Source of the DNA: Lentzea xinjiangensis
GTDB taxonomy: Bacteria; Actinomycetota; Actinomycetes; Mycobacteriales; Pseudonocardiaceae
DNA: 64,000 nt
Assembly: GCF_900110955.1 (NCBI RefSeq)
Contig: NZ_FOFR01000003.1
Location: 310,001-374,000 of the forward strand
Direction of reading: 5' to 3'
The notes below the pieces were generated by a model. It was not told the DNA's origin. It was given only the letters and a program-made list of their open reading frames with translations, and made no database searches. This document shows positions 1 to 10,274 of the stretch, in pieces. A program made the translations under genes and the position numbers. The stretch's first letter is position 1, and each line of letters opens with the position of its first letter.

Positions 1-49
1 CACCCAGTAAACCCCGTTTACTCAAACCTGGCCACAATTTCTCGAATTG

Positions 50-86
50 CCTGGTGCTTGTCGGCCGAAAGCCGACGAACACCAGG
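50..86 (-). terminator. Hairpin terminator downstream of dnaE
   Basis: Two 16-base arms (50-65 and 71-86) pair around the loop CGAAA with 14 Watson-Crick pairs, one G-U pair and one mismatch. The hairpin lies 34 bases past the dnaE stop on the minus strand. There is no real U-tract, which is usual for actinobacterial terminators. Bases 1-49 show nothing else recognisable. Confidence 0.6.
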
Positions 87-120
87 AATTCGGTCATTCA
101 CCCGGTGGAACCAGGTGCCG

Positions 121-3100
121 TCAACGCTGGATCGTGACGCCCCGGATGGTCTTGAGGTCGCCGAAGAGCGACGGCGTCGGTTGCACCCGGTAGTTGTCCA
201 CCACCAGCAGCTCCTTCGACTTGTCGCGCTTCTGGACCTCGAGGTGCACCGCGACGTGGCCCTCGTGCGACTTGAGCGTGATCTTCAGCTCCTCGATCAG
301 CTCCGGTGTCAGCGTCTTGGTGTGCAGCCCGAGGACGAGCGGCGGGTCCGCGTCGGGGTTCATCTCCGCGTCGCTGATGTCGAGCGGGACGACACCGTCA
401 CCGAAGATCGCCATCTTGTCCTCGCGCCAGTTCACCCGCCCCTTCACGCACACGGCGGAGTCGAGCTCCAGGTCGTCGCGCAGGACCTCGTAGGCCTTGG
501 GGAAGAACAGCACCTCGATCGAGGCGTCGAGGTCCTCGATGACGGTGATCGCCCAGGGCAGGCCGTTCTTGTTCACCCGCCGCTCGATCGACGAGATCAT
601 GCCCGAGACGATCAGCTCGCCCTCCTTGGGCGGGTCGTCGAGCACGACGGCGATCGGCCGTGGCGCGAACTTGCGCAGGATCCGCTCCGCGCCGTCGAGC
701 GGGTGCGAGGACACGTACAGCCCCAGCATCTCCTTCTCGAGGCTCAGCATCTGCTTGCGCGGGTACTCGTCGGTGCCGAACTTGAGGTGCGCGAGCGGGG
801 AGGAGCTGTCGTCCGGCTCGTCGCCGCTGTCGGCGCCGAACAGGTCGAACTGGCCCTCCGCCTCCTTGCGCTTGATCGGCACGACCGCGTCGACCGCGTC
901 CTCGTGCACCTGGATCAGCGACAGGCGGGTGTGGCCGAACGAGTCGAACGCGCCCGCCTTGATCAGCGACTCGATCACGCGCTTGTTGCACACGACGAGC
1001 TCGGACTTGTCCATGAAGTCCGTGAAGGACGTGTACGCGCCCTTCTCCTTGCGGGTCTTGATGATCGACTCGACGACGTTGGCGCCGACGTTGCGGATCG
1101 CGCCGAGGCCGAAGCGGATGTCGGTGCCGACCGCGCTGAAGCGCAGCGCCGACTCGTTGACGTCCGGCGGGAGGACCTTGATGCCCAGGCGGCGGCACTC
1201 GGCGAGGTAGACCGCCGACTTGTCCTTGTTGTCGCCGACCGACGTGAGCAGGGCGGCCATGTACTCGGCGCGGAAGTTCGCCTTGAGGTAGGCCGTCCAG
1301 TACGAGATCAGGCCGTACGCGGCGGCGTGCGACTTGTTGAACGCGTACCCGGCGAACGGGAGGATCGTGTCCCACAGCGCCTGGATCGCCTCGTCGGAGA
1401 AGCCGCGCGGGTCGGCCCGCATGCCCGCCTGGAAGCCCTCGAACTCCTTGGCGAGGACCTCGGCCTTCTTCTTGCCCATCGCCTTGCGGAGCACGTCCGC
1501 GCGGCCCATGGAGTAGCCCGCGACCTCCTGGGCGATGAACATGATCTGCTCTTGGTAGACGATCAGGCCGTGCGTCTCGCCGAGGATCTCCTTGAGCGGT
1601 TCCTCGAGCTGCGGGTGGATCGGCTTGACCTCTTGCCGGCCGTTCTTGCGGTCCGCGTAGTCGTTGTGCGCGTTCACACCCATCGGGCCGGGCCGGTACA
1701 GCGCGCCGACGGCCACGATGTCCTCGAAGGTGGTCGGCTGCATCCTGCGCAGCAGGTCGCGCATCGGCCCGCCGTCGAGCTGGAACACGCCGAGGGTGTC
1801 ACCGCGGCCGAGCAGCGCGTAGGTCTCCGGGTCGTCCAGCGTGAGCGTGTCGAAGTCCGGGATCGCGTCCTTGCCGCGGTTGGCCTCGATGTTCTCGATC
1901 GCGTCGCCCATCACCGTCAGGTTGCGCAGCCCGAGGAAGTCCATCTTCAGCAGGCCGATGTTCTCGCACGACGGGTAGTCCCAGCCGGTGATGAACGAGC
2001 CGTCGTCGCGGTACCACAGCGGGATGGACTCCGTCAGCGGGTCCTTCGACATGATCACCGCGCAGGCGTGCACACCGGCGTTGCGGATCAGGCCCTCGAG
2101 CCCGAGCGCGGTGTCGAAGATCTCCTTCACCTGCGCGTCGGACTCCAGGAGCGAGCGGACCTCGGCCGCCTCGCCGTAGCGCGGGTGGCTCTTGTTGATG
2201 ATGCCGTTGAGCGGGATGTCCTTCGCCATGATCGGCGGCGGCAGCGCCTTGGAGATCTTGTCGGCGATCGCGAAGCCCGGCTGGCCGTGGTGCACGCGCG
2301 CCGAGTCCTTCAGCGCGGCCTTCGTCTTGATGGTGCCGAAGGTGATGACCTGGGCGACCTTGTCCGCGCCGTACTTCTCGCTCGCGTACCGGATCATCTC
2401 GCCCCGGCGGCGGTCGTCGAAGTCGATGTCGATGTCGGGCATGGCGGTGCGCTCGGGGTTGAGGAACCGCTCGAACAGCAGGCCGTGCGGGATCGGGTCG
2501 ATGTTCGTGATGCCGAGCGCCCACGACACGCACGCGCCTGCCGCGGACCCGCGGCCGGGGCCGACGCGGATGCCGACGCTGCGGGCGTGGTTGATCAGGT
2601 CGGCGACGATGAGGAAGTACGCCGGGAAGCCCTTGTCGATGATGACCTGGGCCTCGAAGTCGCAGCGCTTGATGTACTCCTCCGGCACCTCCTGGCCGCG
2701 GAAGCGCCACTCCAGACCGCGCCTGATCTCCTTGCGGAACCAGGAGGCCTGGGTCTCGCCCTCGGGGACCTCGAAGTTCGGGATGCGGTCCTTGACGGTC
2801 CAGATGTCGTCGTAGGACTCGACCATCTCCGCGACCAGCAGCGTGTTGTCGCACGCCTCCGGCAGGTCCTTCCAGACCTGGCGCATCTCGTCGGCGGACT
2901 TGAGGTAGTAGCCGTCGCCGTCGAACTTGAACCGGTTCGGGTCGGTCAGCATCTTGCCCGACTGCACGCACAGCAGCGCGGAGTGCGTGTCCGCCTGGTC
3001 CTTGGTGACGTAGTGGCTGTCGTTGGTCGCGAGCGGCGGGATGCCGAGCTTCTTGCTGATCTCCAGCAGGCCGTCGCGGACCCGGCGCTCGATGTCGAGG

Positions 3101-3678
3101 CCGTGGTCCATGAGCTCGAGGAAGAAGTTCTCCTTGCCGAAGATCTCCTGGTAGTCGGCGGCGGCCTGGAGCGCCTCCCGCACGTGGCCGAGCCGCAGCC
3201 GGGTCTGCACCTCGCCGGACGGGCAGCCGGTCGTGGCGATGATGCCCTCGGCGTGCTGGGCGACGAGCTCGCGGTCCATGCGGGGCTTGTAGTAGTAGCC
3301 CGTCTTGCTGGCCTCGGTGTGCAGGCGGAACAGGTTCCGCAGCCCCGCCGCGTTCCTCGCCCACATCGTCATGTGGGTGTAGGCGCCCGCACCGGAGATG
3401 TCGTCGCCGCGCTGACCGGGGTCACCCCAGAACACCGGCTTCTTGTGCAGCCGGTTGTGCGGGGCGAGGTAGGCCTCGATGCCGATGATCGGCTTGATGC
3501 CGGTCTTGGTCGCCGTTTGGTAGAACTCGTCGGCGCCGTACATGTTGCCGTGGTCGCTCATGCCGACAGCGGTCATGCCGAGCCGCCCGGCCTCCTCGAA
3601 CAGCGGGGCCACCTTGGCCGCACCGTCGAGCATCGAGTACTCGGTGTGCACGTGCAGGTGCACAAACGAGTCCGCCAC
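121..3678 (-). CDS. dnaE: DNA polymerase III alpha subunit DnaE
   Basis: Replicative DNA polymerase catalytic subunit, 1185 aa, the usual length for actinobacterial DnaE1. The N-terminus is a PHP domain with the HLHVHTEYS motif. The polymerase core carries PDIDIDFDD near residue 415 and KMDFLGLRN near 578, which supply the catalytic aspartates. A helix-hairpin-helix region and an OB-fold (about 1010-1080) follow. The GTG start at 3678 is chosen because GGAGG sits 6 bases upstream and the HLHVH motif follows at once; the reading frame stays open far upstream into the neighbouring genes, but that part has no DnaE character. It is transcribed alone, divergent from the gene at 3838. A possible -10 hexamer TAGGGT lies at 3735-3740. 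Confidence 0.98.
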   Translation of the reverse strand: MADSFVHLHVHTEYSMLDGAAKVAPLFEEAGRLGMTAVGMSDHGNMYGADEFYQTATKTGIKPIIGIEAYLAPHNRLHKKPVFWGDPGQRGDDISGAGAYTHMTMWARNAAGLRNLFRLHTEASKTGYYYKPRMDRELVAQHAEGIIATTGCPSGEVQTRLRLGHVREALQAAADYQEIFGKENFFLELMDHGLDIERRVRDGLLEISKKLGIPPLATNDSHYVTKDQADTHSALLCVQSGKMLTDPNRFKFDGDGYYLKSADEMRQVWKDLPEACDNTLLVAEMVESYDDIWTVKDRIPNFEVPEGETQASWFRKEIRRGLEWRFRGQEVPEEYIKRCDFEAQVIIDKGFPAYFLIVADLINHARSVGIRVGPGRGSAAGACVSWALGITNIDPIPHGLLFERFLNPERTAMPDIDIDFDDRRRGEMIRYASEKYGADKVAQVITFGTIKTKAALKDSARVHHGQPGFAIADKISKALPPPIMAKDIPLNGIINKSHPRYGEAAEVRSLLESDAQVKEIFDTALGLEGLIRNAGVHACAVIMSKDPLTESIPLWYRDDGSFITGWDYPSCENIGLLKMDFLGLRNLTVMGDAIENIEANRGKDAIPDFDTLTLDDPETYALLGRGDTLGVFQLDGGPMRDLLRRMQPTTFEDIVAVGALYRPGPMGVNAHNDYADRKNGRQEVKPIHPQLEEPLKEILGETHGLIVYQEQIMFIAQEVAGYSMGRADVLRKAMGKKKAEVLAKEFEGFQAGMRADPRGFSDEAIQALWDTILPFAGYAFNKSHAAAYGLISYWTAYLKANFRAEYMAALLTSVGDNKDKSAVYLAECRRLGIKVLPPDVNESALRFSAVGTDIRFGLGAIRNVGANVVESIIKTRKEKGAYTSFTDFMDKSELVVCNKRVIESLIKAGAFDSFGHTRLSLIQVHEDAVDAVVPIKRKEAEGQFDLFGADSGDEPDDSSSPLAHLKFGTDEYPRKQMLSLEKEMLGLYVSSHPLDGAERILRKFAPRPIAVVLDDPPKEGELIVSGMISSIERRVNKNGLPWAITVIEDLDASIEVLFFPKAYEVLRDDLELDSAVCVKGRVNWREDKMAIFGDGVVPLDISDAEMNPDADPPLVLGLHTKTLTPELIEELKITLKSHEGHVAVHLEVQKRDKSKELLVVDNYRVQPTPSLFGDLKTIRGVTIQR

Positions 3679-3837
3679 GGTACCTCCAGGAGATCGAACG
3701 GACGCGTGGGAAGACGCGAAATCCGGATCCGCCAACCCTATCCCGCATCGGGCGGAACATCGCCACGGGCTCGCCGTGATCTCCGACCGGCCGGGTGGTG
3801 GCACGGAGATCGCGACCGCCGGGTAGCGTTCCAGTTC

Positions 3838-4671
3838 GTGGTGGCCCCTGATCCCGTAGACGCTCGTCTGCTCGCCGTTCTCGCCGAGCAGGGCCGCGCG
3901 GCCGTGCACGAGATCGCCCAGCGACTGGGCATGGACCCGCGCGAAGCCGCCATGCGCCTGATCACCCTCTCCGGCAGCGGCCTGCCCCTGCTCGTCGGCG
4001 TCGAATGCGATCCGAACGGCCTGCGCCGCGCCCTCGCGAACGCCGCCGCCTACGGCAACTACCTGGGCCCGCCCCCGTCGGGCTCGTACGCCGTGCACCA
4101 GAGCGGTCCCCACCAGGTGCAGCAGCCCTACGGGCCGCAGAACCCGATCAGCCAGCCGTTCCCGGCCCAGCCCCAGCCGCAGGCCACGTGGGGTCCGCCC
4201 CAGTCGGCCGGGTGGGTGCGCGCCGACCAGCCGCAGCCCAGAGCGGTCTCCAGGACCGGCAAGATCGGCACGGCGCTGGAGGCCGACAGCCTGGAGGGCG
4301 CCCGCCTGTCGATCCAGCTCGTCGAGTTCGTCGACCCGGCCGACTTCCTCTTCACGGCGGCCGGCTACAAGCTCGCCGACGGCGAACGGGCCGTCGTCGT
4401 CCACACCGAGGTGACGAACACCTCGCAGGTGCCGTACACCTCGCTGCCGGACATGTACCTCGTCCTGGTCACCAAGACCGGTGAGACCGTCACGAAGGCC
4501 CCGGTGTCGCTGTCGTCGAGGCCCGCGCACAAGCTCGGCGTGCAGCCGGGCGAGACCGCGGGCGGGCACACGGTCTTCGTGCTGCCGGACACTACCGACA
4601 TCATCCAGGTGCGCTGGAGCGTCCGTCCCGAGGTGGACCTGAACACCCTGGTGTGGACGGTCGAGGACTAG
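3838..4671 (+). CDS. HTH-like / Pro-Gln linker / DUF4352-like protein
   Basis: Unrecognised as a named family; 277 aa if GTG 3838 is used (GTG 3841 is equally possible). Residues 4-60 look like a winged-helix or Lrp-like helix-turn-helix ([19 protein letters not shown]). Residues 75-135 are a Pro/Gln-rich linker. Residues 140-277 form a beta-rich module resembling DUF4352/MPT63-type immunoglobulin-like domains. No membrane segment is visible, although DUF4352 domains are usually extracytoplasmic, so the combination is odd. It is divergent from dnaE, and its stop codon overlaps the stop of the convergent phosphatase gene. There is no Shine-Dalgarno sequence; TAGCGT about 10 bases upstream would fit a leaderless mRNA. 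Function unknown. Confidence 0.75.
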   Translation: MVAPDPVDARLLAVLAEQGRAAVHEIAQRLGMDPREAAMRLITLSGSGLPLLVGVECDPNGLRRALANAAAYGNYLGPPPSGSYAVHQSGPHQVQQPYGPQNPISQPFPAQPQPQATWGPPQSAGWVRADQPQPRAVSRTGKIGTALEADSLEGARLSIQLVEFVDPADFLFTAAGYKLADGERAVVVHTEVTNTSQVPYTSLPDMYLVLVTKTGETVTKAPVSLSSRPAHKLGVQPGETAGGHTVFVLPDTTDIIQVRWSVRPEVDLNTLVWTVED

Positions 4672-5447
4672 GCGGTCCCGGCGAGGACGTCCAGCGCCGC
4701 GGCGTGCACGCCCGGCGCGGCGGCGAGGTACTCGGTCCCGGTCAGCTCCCACGGCGTGCCGTCGAGGCGGGTGACGACGCCGCCCGCTTCCTGGACGAGC
4801 AGCACGCCGGACGCGTGCGCACGCACTTGGTCGAACTGCCAGTGCAGGTCCATCCGTCCCGCGGCGACGTGGGCGAGCTGCTGGGTCACCGGCACCGAGA
4901 TCCGGGCGTACAGGGCCTCCTTCGCCATCGCGGCGTAGGACGCGCCCACCCGGTCCGCCATCTCCGGTCCCTGCCCCGGCCGGGCCTGACCGGTGCCGGC
5001 CAGCGCGCCGTCCAGCGAGGTCGTGGCCGACACCGCCAGCCGGACGCCGTTGAGGAACGCGCCGCCGCCCTCGACCGCGGTGAAGGTCTCGTCGAACAAC
5101 GGGAAGTGCACGACGGCGAGCACCGGGCGGCCGTCGCGGACGAGGCTCACCCCGATGTTCCAGTCGGCCATGCCCTGGACCGCGTTCATGTTGCCGCCCA
5201 CCGGGTCCACCAGCCACCACTCGCCGGGGCCGAGCGGGCCGGAGCCGTGCTCGTCGTCGAGCCAGCTCGCGCTCGGGCGGATCTCGGCGAGCGCCGGCTC
5301 CAGCACGTCGGCGACGGCCGCGTCGTTGGCCTGGATGGCGGCGCGGAGCTCGGTGAGCCCAGGCGAGCGCGATTCGGTCGAGTACCGCTTCAGCATGCGC
5401 TCCCCCGCCCGGCGGACGGCGGCGGTGGTGGCGGCGAGCAGGTCCAT
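4668..5447 (-). CDS. Inositol monophosphatase-family protein, atypical metal site
   Basis: 259 aa protein with the fold signature of the inositol monophosphatase/histidinol-phosphatase superfamily: an acidic segment WLDDEHG, then [14 protein letters not shown] where the family has DPxDGT, and a C-terminal [19 protein letters not shown] matching the WDxAAG...EAGG motif. The second aspartate of DPxDG, a Mg2+ ligand and catalytic residue in characterised members, is Gly here, and WD is FD. Activity on the usual phosphomonoesters is therefore doubtful. The ATG at 5447 is the start immediately before family-like sequence. The gene is divergent from a LysR gene 52 bases away, which may regulate it. 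Confidence 0.8.
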   Translation of the reverse strand: MDLLAATTAAVRRAGERMLKRYSTESRSPGLTELRAAIQANDAAVADVLEPALAEIRPSASWLDDEHGSGPLGPGEWWLVDPVGGNMNAVQGMADWNIGVSLVRDGRPVLAVVHFPLFDETFTAVEGGGAFLNGVRLAVSATTSLDGALAGTGQARPGQGPEMADRVGASYAAMAKEALYARISVPVTQQLAHVAAGRMDLHWQFDQVRAHASGVLLVQEAGGVVTRLDGTPWELTGTEYLAAAPGVHAAALDVLAGTA

Positions 5448-5467
5448 GGAGTTCTCCGATTGATCAG

Positions 5468-5491
5468 GACGCATCTTCGCGTCGGTAGGGT
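5468..5491 (+). promoter_or_regulatory. Inverted repeat and -10 in LysR/phosphatase divergent promoter
   Basis: GACGC-N6-GCGTC (5468-5483) lies in the 52-bp gap between divergent genes and could be the LysR binding site. TAGGGT (5486-5491) lies 8 bases before the LysR start codon, the spacing of a leaderless promoter. Motif reading only. Confidence 0.35.
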
Positions 5492-5499
5492 TTACGACC

Positions 5500-6405
5500 A
5501 TGCACGCGGACCTGAACCTGCTGACCGTGCTGGACGCCCTGCTCGAAGAGAGCAGCGTGATGGGGGCGGCCGAACGGCTGCACCTGTCGTCGCCCGCGGT
5601 GAGCCGCACGCTCGGCCGGATCAGGAAGGTGACCGGGGACGACATCCTGGTGCGGACGGGCCACTCGATGACGCCGACGCCGTACGCGCTGGGGATCAGG
5701 GAAGAGGTGCACCGGCTGGTGCGGCAGGCCAACGCCGTGCTCTCGCCGAGCCGTGAGCTCGACCTCGCCGAGCTCGACCGCACGTTCACCGTCCAGTGCC
5801 ACGACGCGCTGACCTCGTCACTGGTGCCCGCGCTGGTCGCGAGGGTCGCCCGGCACGCGCCGCGGGTGCGGCTGCGCGTGCTGGCCGAGCACTCCGCCGA
5901 CACCGACGACCTGCGGCACGGCCGGGTCGACCTGGAGCTGGGCGGCGGCACGCCCGAGCTCCCCGAGTTCCGGTCGGAGACGCTCGGCACCGACCCGCTC
6001 GCCGTGGTGATGCGGTCCGGCCACCCCTGCGCCGACCACCTCGACCTGCCCGCCTACGCGGCGCAACCGCACGTGGTGGTCTCGCGACGCGGCCGGTTCA
6101 GCGCGCCGATCGACGACCTGCTGGCCGGGGCCGGCCTGCACCGCAGGGTGGTCGCGACCGTGGCGACGGTCCACACCGCCCTGCAGATCGCGGCGACGAG
6201 CGACGCGCTCGTCACCACCACGACGATCCTCTGCCGGCCGTTGATCGAGGCGTTCGGGCTCGCCACCCAGCCGCTGCCCGCCGAGGCCACGGAGGCCGCG
6301 ATCAACTGCAACTGGCACCAGCGCTACGACTCCGACCTCGCCCACGCCTGGCTGCGCGACCAGGTGCGGACCGTCCTCGCCGAGGTCCTAGGCGGCGAGG
6401 GGTAG
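5500..6405 (+). CDS. LysR-family transcriptional regulator
   Basis: 301 aa, full length for the family. Residues 1-60 are the LysR winged HTH (LNLLTVLDALLEESSVMGAAERLHLSSPAVSRTL), and residues 90-295 are the periplasmic-binding-protein-like effector domain. LysR proteins usually control a divergently read neighbour, here the atypical phosphatase at 4668-5447. The 3' end overlaps the convergent SDR-like gene by 18 bases. The effector cannot be predicted. Confidence 0.93.
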   Translation: MHADLNLLTVLDALLEESSVMGAAERLHLSSPAVSRTLGRIRKVTGDDILVRTGHSMTPTPYALGIREEVHRLVRQANAVLSPSRELDLAELDRTFTVQCHDALTSSLVPALVARVARHAPRVRLRVLAEHSADTDDLRHGRVDLELGGGTPELPEFRSETLGTDPLAVVMRSGHPCADHLDLPAYAAQPHVVVSRRGRFSAPIDDLLAGAGLHRRVVATVATVHTALQIAATSDALVTTTTILCRPLIEAFGLATQPLPAEATEAAINCNWHQRYDSDLAHAWLRDQVRTVLAEVLGGEG

Positions 6406-6993
6406 GGCGACGGCGCCGGGGAAGCGCGGGGTCTCGGCCTCGTCCAGCATGGCCGCCGCCACCGTCTCCCGGCTGACGCTCGCGCGGAGGTCGAACGGCG
6501 GCGCGGCGTCCAGGCCGACCGTGCGCCGGTCCGGGCTCTCCGGCCCGTCCGCGAGCACTCCCGCGTGGAAGACCGTGCCGCCGGCGGCGAGCACGGTGGT
6601 GTCGGCCGCGACCTTGTCCGGCAGCCGGTCGCCCAGGTACCGCACCAGCACGGCCGCGCCCTCGCCGGCCGCCTCGGCGGACGGGCCCGTGCCGTAGGCG
6701 CCGAGCCAGATGATCCGCGCCGGTCCGGCGGCGACCACCGCCTTGGCGCCGTCCAACAGCACGCCGGGCACCTCGGTGCCGAGGCCGGAGAGCACGACGG
6801 AGCCGGCGTCGACGACCGCGGCGATGCCGGCCGGGTCGGACACGTCGCCGGCGACCTTGCGCAGGCTCGCGTGTTCGAGGCCGACGCGCTGGGGGTCGCG
6901 GGCGACCGCGGTGACGGTGTGGCCCCGTTCGAGGGCCTGCCGGGTGAGGGCGAGGCCGGTCCGGCCGGAGGCAGCGAGCACGATGAGGTTCAT
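6388..6993 (-). CDS. NAD(P)-binding SDR/NmrA-like protein
   Basis: 201 aa Rossmann-fold protein starting directly with a beta strand and the nucleotide-binding loop (MNLIVLAASGRTG), followed by a conserved GDVSDP acidic turn typical of NAD(P)H-binding atypical SDRs. The ATG at 6993 is preferred because the Rossmann strand begins there; upstream in-frame sequence is not family-like. It lacks a clear YxxxK pair, so it may be a redox sensor or epimerase-like protein rather than a dehydrogenase. It converges on and overlaps the LysR gene. Substrate unknown. Confidence 0.85.
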   Translation of the reverse strand: MNLIVLAASGRTGLALTRQALERGHTVTAVARDPQRVGLEHASLRKVAGDVSDPAGIAAVVDAGSVVLSGLGTEVPGVLLDGAKAVVAAGPARIIWLGAYGTGPSAEAAGEGAAVLVRYLGDRLPDKVAADTTVLAAGGTVFHAGVLADGPESPDRRTVGLDAAPPFDLRASVSRETVAAAMLDEAETPRFPGAVALPLAA

Positions 6994-7066
6994 GCCGGAA
7001 ACGCTAGGCAGGACACCGATTAACATCAAATGAAAGCTCGTCAACCGATGATTTACCCAGACGCAA

Positions 7067-7996
7067 TCAGCCCTCGTCGCGCAGCTTCTCCAGCGCCGAC
7101 GCCAGGTCCTCGGGGTACTCGGAGGTGAAGCTCACCCACTGCCCGTCCGCGGGGTGGTGGAAGCCGAGCTGGCGCGCGTGCAGCCACTGCCGCGTCACCC
7201 CGAGCCGCTTGGCCAGCGTCGGGTCGGCGCCATAGGTCAGGTCGCCCACGCACGGGTGGTGCAGCGCCGAGAAGTGCACACGGATCTGGTGCGTGCGCCC
7301 GGTCTCCAGGTGCACCTCGACGAGGGATGCCGCGCGGAACGCCTCCATCACCTCGTAGTGCGTGATGGACGGCTTGCCGGAGTTCATCACCGCGAACTTG
7401 TAGTCGTGCTTCGGGTGCCGGTCGATCGGCGCGTCGATGGTGCCCTTGATCGGGTCCGGGTGGCCCTGGACGATCGCGTGGTAGACCTTGTCGACGGTCC
7501 GCTCCTTGAAGGCGTGCTTGAGAGCCGAGTACGCCGACTCGGACTTCGCGACCACCATCACGCCGGTCGTGCCCACGTCGAGGCGGTGCACGACGCCCTG
7601 GCGCTCGGCGGCGCCCGAGGTGGCGACGCGGTGGCCGGCGGCGGCGAGCCCGCCCACCACGGTCGGCCCCGTCCAGCCCGGCGACGGGTGCACGGCGACA
7701 CCGACGGGCTTGTCCACCACGATGATGTCGTCGTCCTCGTGGATCACGATCAAGCCCTCGACCGGGATGGCCTGGACGGTGACCGGCTGCGGCGGCGCCG
7801 GCAGCGTGATCTCGAGCATCGCCCCGGCGACCAGCCGGTCGGACCTGCCGGCGACCCGGCCGTCGATCAGCACGTCGTCGGCGTCGGCGATGGCCGCGAC
7901 GACGGTGCGCGACAGGCCCAGGAGCTTGGCGAGGCCTGCGTCGACGCGCATGCCGTCCAGACCGTCGGGAATCGGCAGCGTTCGGTAACCGCTCAC
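7067..7996 (-). CDS. rluD: RluD/RluA-family rRNA pseudouridine synthase
   Basis: 309 aa. The N-terminal S4 RNA-binding domain (residues 15-75) is followed by the pseudouridine synthase domain with the catalytic motif [12 protein letters not shown] (Asp about residue 140) and the later GRTHQIRVH motif. It isomerises uridines in 23S rRNA; placement of the symbol rests on domain architecture. The GTG start at 7996 has GAGG about 6 bases upstream. It lies 106 bases downstream of lspA on the same strand, and lspA-rluD adjacency is common in bacteria. Confidence 0.95.
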   Translation of the reverse strand: MSGYRTLPIPDGLDGMRVDAGLAKLLGLSRTVVAAIADADDVLIDGRVAGRSDRLVAGAMLEITLPAPPQPVTVQAIPVEGLIVIHEDDDIIVVDKPVGVAVHPSPGWTGPTVVGGLAAAGHRVATSGAAERQGVVHRLDVGTTGVMVVAKSESAYSALKHAFKERTVDKVYHAIVQGHPDPIKGTIDAPIDRHPKHDYKFAVMNSGKPSITHYEVMEAFRAASLVEVHLETGRTHQIRVHFSALHHPCVGDLTYGADPTLAKRLGVTRQWLHARQLGFHHPADGQWVSFTSEYPEDLASALEKLRDEG

Positions 7997-8102
7997 GCGG
8001 GGGCCTCGACCTTCTTCTGGCTGGGGGTGCGCCTCACGGCGTCGGGGTTCGGCGTTACACCAGCAACCGCGCCAGGCAGAACCCTCAATTTACCAGCAGC
8101 CG

Positions 8103-8888
8103 CTACTTCGGCTCCTGCAGCCCGGCCGGCTCCACCGGGACCGGGGAGTCCTTGTGGACCGTCCCGTCGTAGTCGTGCTGCATCAGCGCCAGCACGATGA
8201 TCGTCACGCCACCGCCGACGATCGCCATGTCGGCGACGTTGAACACCGGCCACACGCGGCCGAAGGGGTCGAACAGCGACAGGAAGTCCACCACGTGCCC
8301 GCGCATCGGGCCCGGCTCGCGGAAGAGGCGGTCGGCGAGGTTGCCGACGGCGCCGCCCAGCACGAGGCCGAGGCCGACGGCCCAGCCCTGGGAGCGGAGG
8401 TTGCGCGAGATCCAGAGGATGAACCCGGCGACGCCGAACGCGATCAGCGCCAGGACCCACGTCCAGCCCTCGGCCAGCCCGAAGGCGGCGCCGGGGTTGC
8501 GGACGAACGTCAGGTACAGCGCGCCGCCGAACAGCTCGACCGGGTCGGCGTCCTCCAGGAACGCCACCGACAACACCTTGGTGAGCACGTCCAGGGCCAG
8601 CACGCCGCCCGCCAGCACCGCGAGCAGCCCGGTCCTCGGTTCCGGCAGCGAGCCGGTGATCGAGAACTCCTCCGCGTCGTCCTCCGCGTCGCCGTCCTTC
8701 GCGTCGCCGTGCTCCGCGTCGTCTTCCGCGGGCCTCCCGGGTGACGGCGCCGGCTCCCCCGCACCGGCGGACCCCTCCGGCCCGGCGGCGGGCTCCTCGG
8801 CCTTCTCCCGCTCGCTGCCCTGCGTCTCGGCAGGTTTCCCGGCGACCTCGGCGGAGACGTCCTCCGCGGCCTTGGGCTCGTCACTCAC
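8103..8888 (-). CDS. lspA: Lipoprotein signal peptidase LspA with long acidic N-terminus
   Basis: Aspartyl protease that cleaves prolipoprotein signal peptides in the membrane. The core (about residues 95-245) has four hydrophobic segments and the two catalytic-aspartate motifs GNLADRL and FNVADMAI. The first about 85-90 residues are a hydrophilic Glu/Asp/Ala/Pro-rich extension absent from the roughly 160-200 aa canonical enzymes. The GTG at 8888 gives 261 aa; an in-frame upstream start (8987) would lengthen the extension further, and no strong Shine-Dalgarno sequence decides between them. It is followed by rluD. Confidence 0.93.
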   Translation of the reverse strand: MSDEPKAAEDVSAEVAGKPAETQGSEREKAEEPAAGPEGSAGAGEPAPSPGRPAEDDAEHGDAKDGDAEDDAEEFSITGSLPEPRTGLLAVLAGGVLALDVLTKVLSVAFLEDADPVELFGGALYLTFVRNPGAAFGLAEGWTWVLALIAFGVAGFILWISRNLRSQGWAVGLGLVLGGAVGNLADRLFREPGPMRGHVVDFLSLFDPFGRVWPVFNVADMAIVGGGVTIIVLALMQHDYDGTVHKDSPVPVEPAGLQEPK

Positions 8889-8911
8889 CAGGTCATTGTC
8901 CACGTACGGGA

Positions 8912-10246
8912 CTACGCGAGGAACGGCGGCAGGGTTCGGCCGTCGTCCTCGGCGACCCAGCGACCGTCGCGCTGCGCGTAGGTCCACTTCGGACCTTCGG
9001 TGACGAGAGTGCGCAGTGCCGCGACCAAACGGTCCACGTGTTCGGCCGTCGTGCCGAGGCCGATCGACGCGCGCACGGCACGTTCCTCGTGCGAACCGGC
9101 CTGCTTGACCAGGCGGCCGACGACCACGTGCGCGCAGAACGCGCCGTCGCGCACACCGATGCCGTACTCGGCCGAGAGCGCCGCGGCGAGGAAGCCCGCG
9201 TCGAAGCCGGAGATCGTGAAGCTCACGACACCGACCTTGTCAGCGTCGGTCAGGATTGACAGCTCGCGGAAACCGGGAACCGCGCGCAGGCCCTCGCGCA
9301 GGCGCGTCAGCAGCTCCTGCTCGTGCGCGACGGTCTGCTCCCAGTGCCGCGACAGGATCTCGCAGGCGGAGGCCAGCGCGTGCACGCCGACGACGTTCGG
9401 GCTGCCGGCCTCGTGCCGCTCCGGCACCGCCGACCAGGCCACGCCGAGCCGGTCGCTGTGGTCGGTCACCTTCGCGGTCGCGCCGCCGCCGACCAGGTAC
9501 GGCTGGGCCTGCTGCAACCAGTCCGCGCGGCCCACGAGCACGCCCGCGCCGAACGGCGCGTAGATCTTGTGCCCGGAGAACGCGACGTAGTCGACGCCCA
9601 GCTCACGGGCGTTGATCGGGCGGTGCGGGGCGAGCTGCGCGGCGTCGAGCGCGATCCGGGCCCCGTGCCGGCGGGCGACCTTCGCGAGCTCCGCGACCGG
9701 CCACAGCTCCCCCGTGACGTTGGACGCCCCGGTGACGATCACGAGCCGGGGACCGACCGGGGCGGCGGTCAAGGCCCGGTCCAGCGCGACGATCGCAGCG
9801 CCGGACGAAGAGGGTGCGGGGATCCGCTGGACGTTCGGCCCGCGCCAGGGCAGCAGCGCCGCGTGGTGCTCGCTGTCGAACAGCACGACGGCGGTGCCCT
9901 TGGGAACGCTGCGGGCCAGCAGGTTCAGCGAGTCCGTGGTGTTGCGGGTGAAGACGACGGTGTCGGAGGCGTGCGCGCCGACGAACTTGCGGACGCGGTC
10001 ACGCGCCTGCTCGTAGACGCGGGTGGCGACCTGGGAGGCGAACCCGGCACCGCGGTGCACGCTCGCGTACCAGGGCAGCAGCTCGTCGACGGCGTCGCGC
10101 ACCTCCCGCAGGCAGGGCGCGCTCGCCGCGTGGTCGAGGTTGGCGTAGGTGACGCGCTCCCCGGTGACCAGCGGCACGCGCAGGTCGGCGCCGACGACAG
10201 CGGGAACCGCCGTGGTAGCCGTGCTGGGGGTGATCGCGAGCGTCAT
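8912..10246 (-). CDS. Cysteine desulfurase-like class V aminotransferase
   Basis: 444 aa PLP enzyme of fold type I. FSGHKIYAPFG contains the PLP-binding lysine, LDAAQLAPH the Asp contacting the pyridine nitrogen, and GVRDGAFCAH a Cys in the position of the SufS-type catalytic cysteine loop. The likely role is sulfur mobilisation from cysteine or a related sulfur amino acid. The ATG at 10246 has GGAGG 6-7 bases upstream. A SAM-IV riboswitch immediately upstream links it to methionine/SAM status. It is not next to suf or isc genes, so its acceptor is unknown; a related C-S lyase role is possible. Confidence 0.85.
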   Translation of the reverse strand: MTLAITPSTATTAVPAVVGADLRVPLVTGERVTYANLDHAASAPCLREVRDAVDELLPWYASVHRGAGFASQVATRVYEQARDRVRKFVGAHASDTVVFTRNTTDSLNLLARSVPKGTAVVLFDSEHHAALLPWRGPNVQRIPAPSSSGAAIVALDRALTAAPVGPRLVIVTGASNVTGELWPVAELAKVARRHGARIALDAAQLAPHRPINARELGVDYVAFSGHKIYAPFGAGVLVGRADWLQQAQPYLVGGGATAKVTDHSDRLGVAWSAVPERHEAGSPNVVGVHALASACEILSRHWEQTVAHEQELLTRLREGLRAVPGFRELSILTDADKVGVVSFTISGFDAGFLAAALSAEYGIGVRDGAFCAHVVVGRLVKQAGSHEERAVRASIGLGTTAEHVDRLVAALRTLVTEGPKWTYAQRDGRWVAEDDGRTLPPFLA

Positions 10247-10274
10247 CGAGATGCCTCCGGGGCCGGGGGGCCTT

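Noticed and set aside
58-3837. Very long + frame antisense to dnaE
   Set aside because: Its Val/Leu/Arg/Asp/Glu-rich translation is the usual shadow of a GC-rich gene; only the part after 3838 is protein-like.
3679-5220. DnaE frame open for about 500 further codons upstream, suggesting a giant fusion
   Set aside because: The extra translation is low-complexity Arg/Gly/Pro antisense to two real genes; GGAGG and the PHP motif fix the start at 3678.
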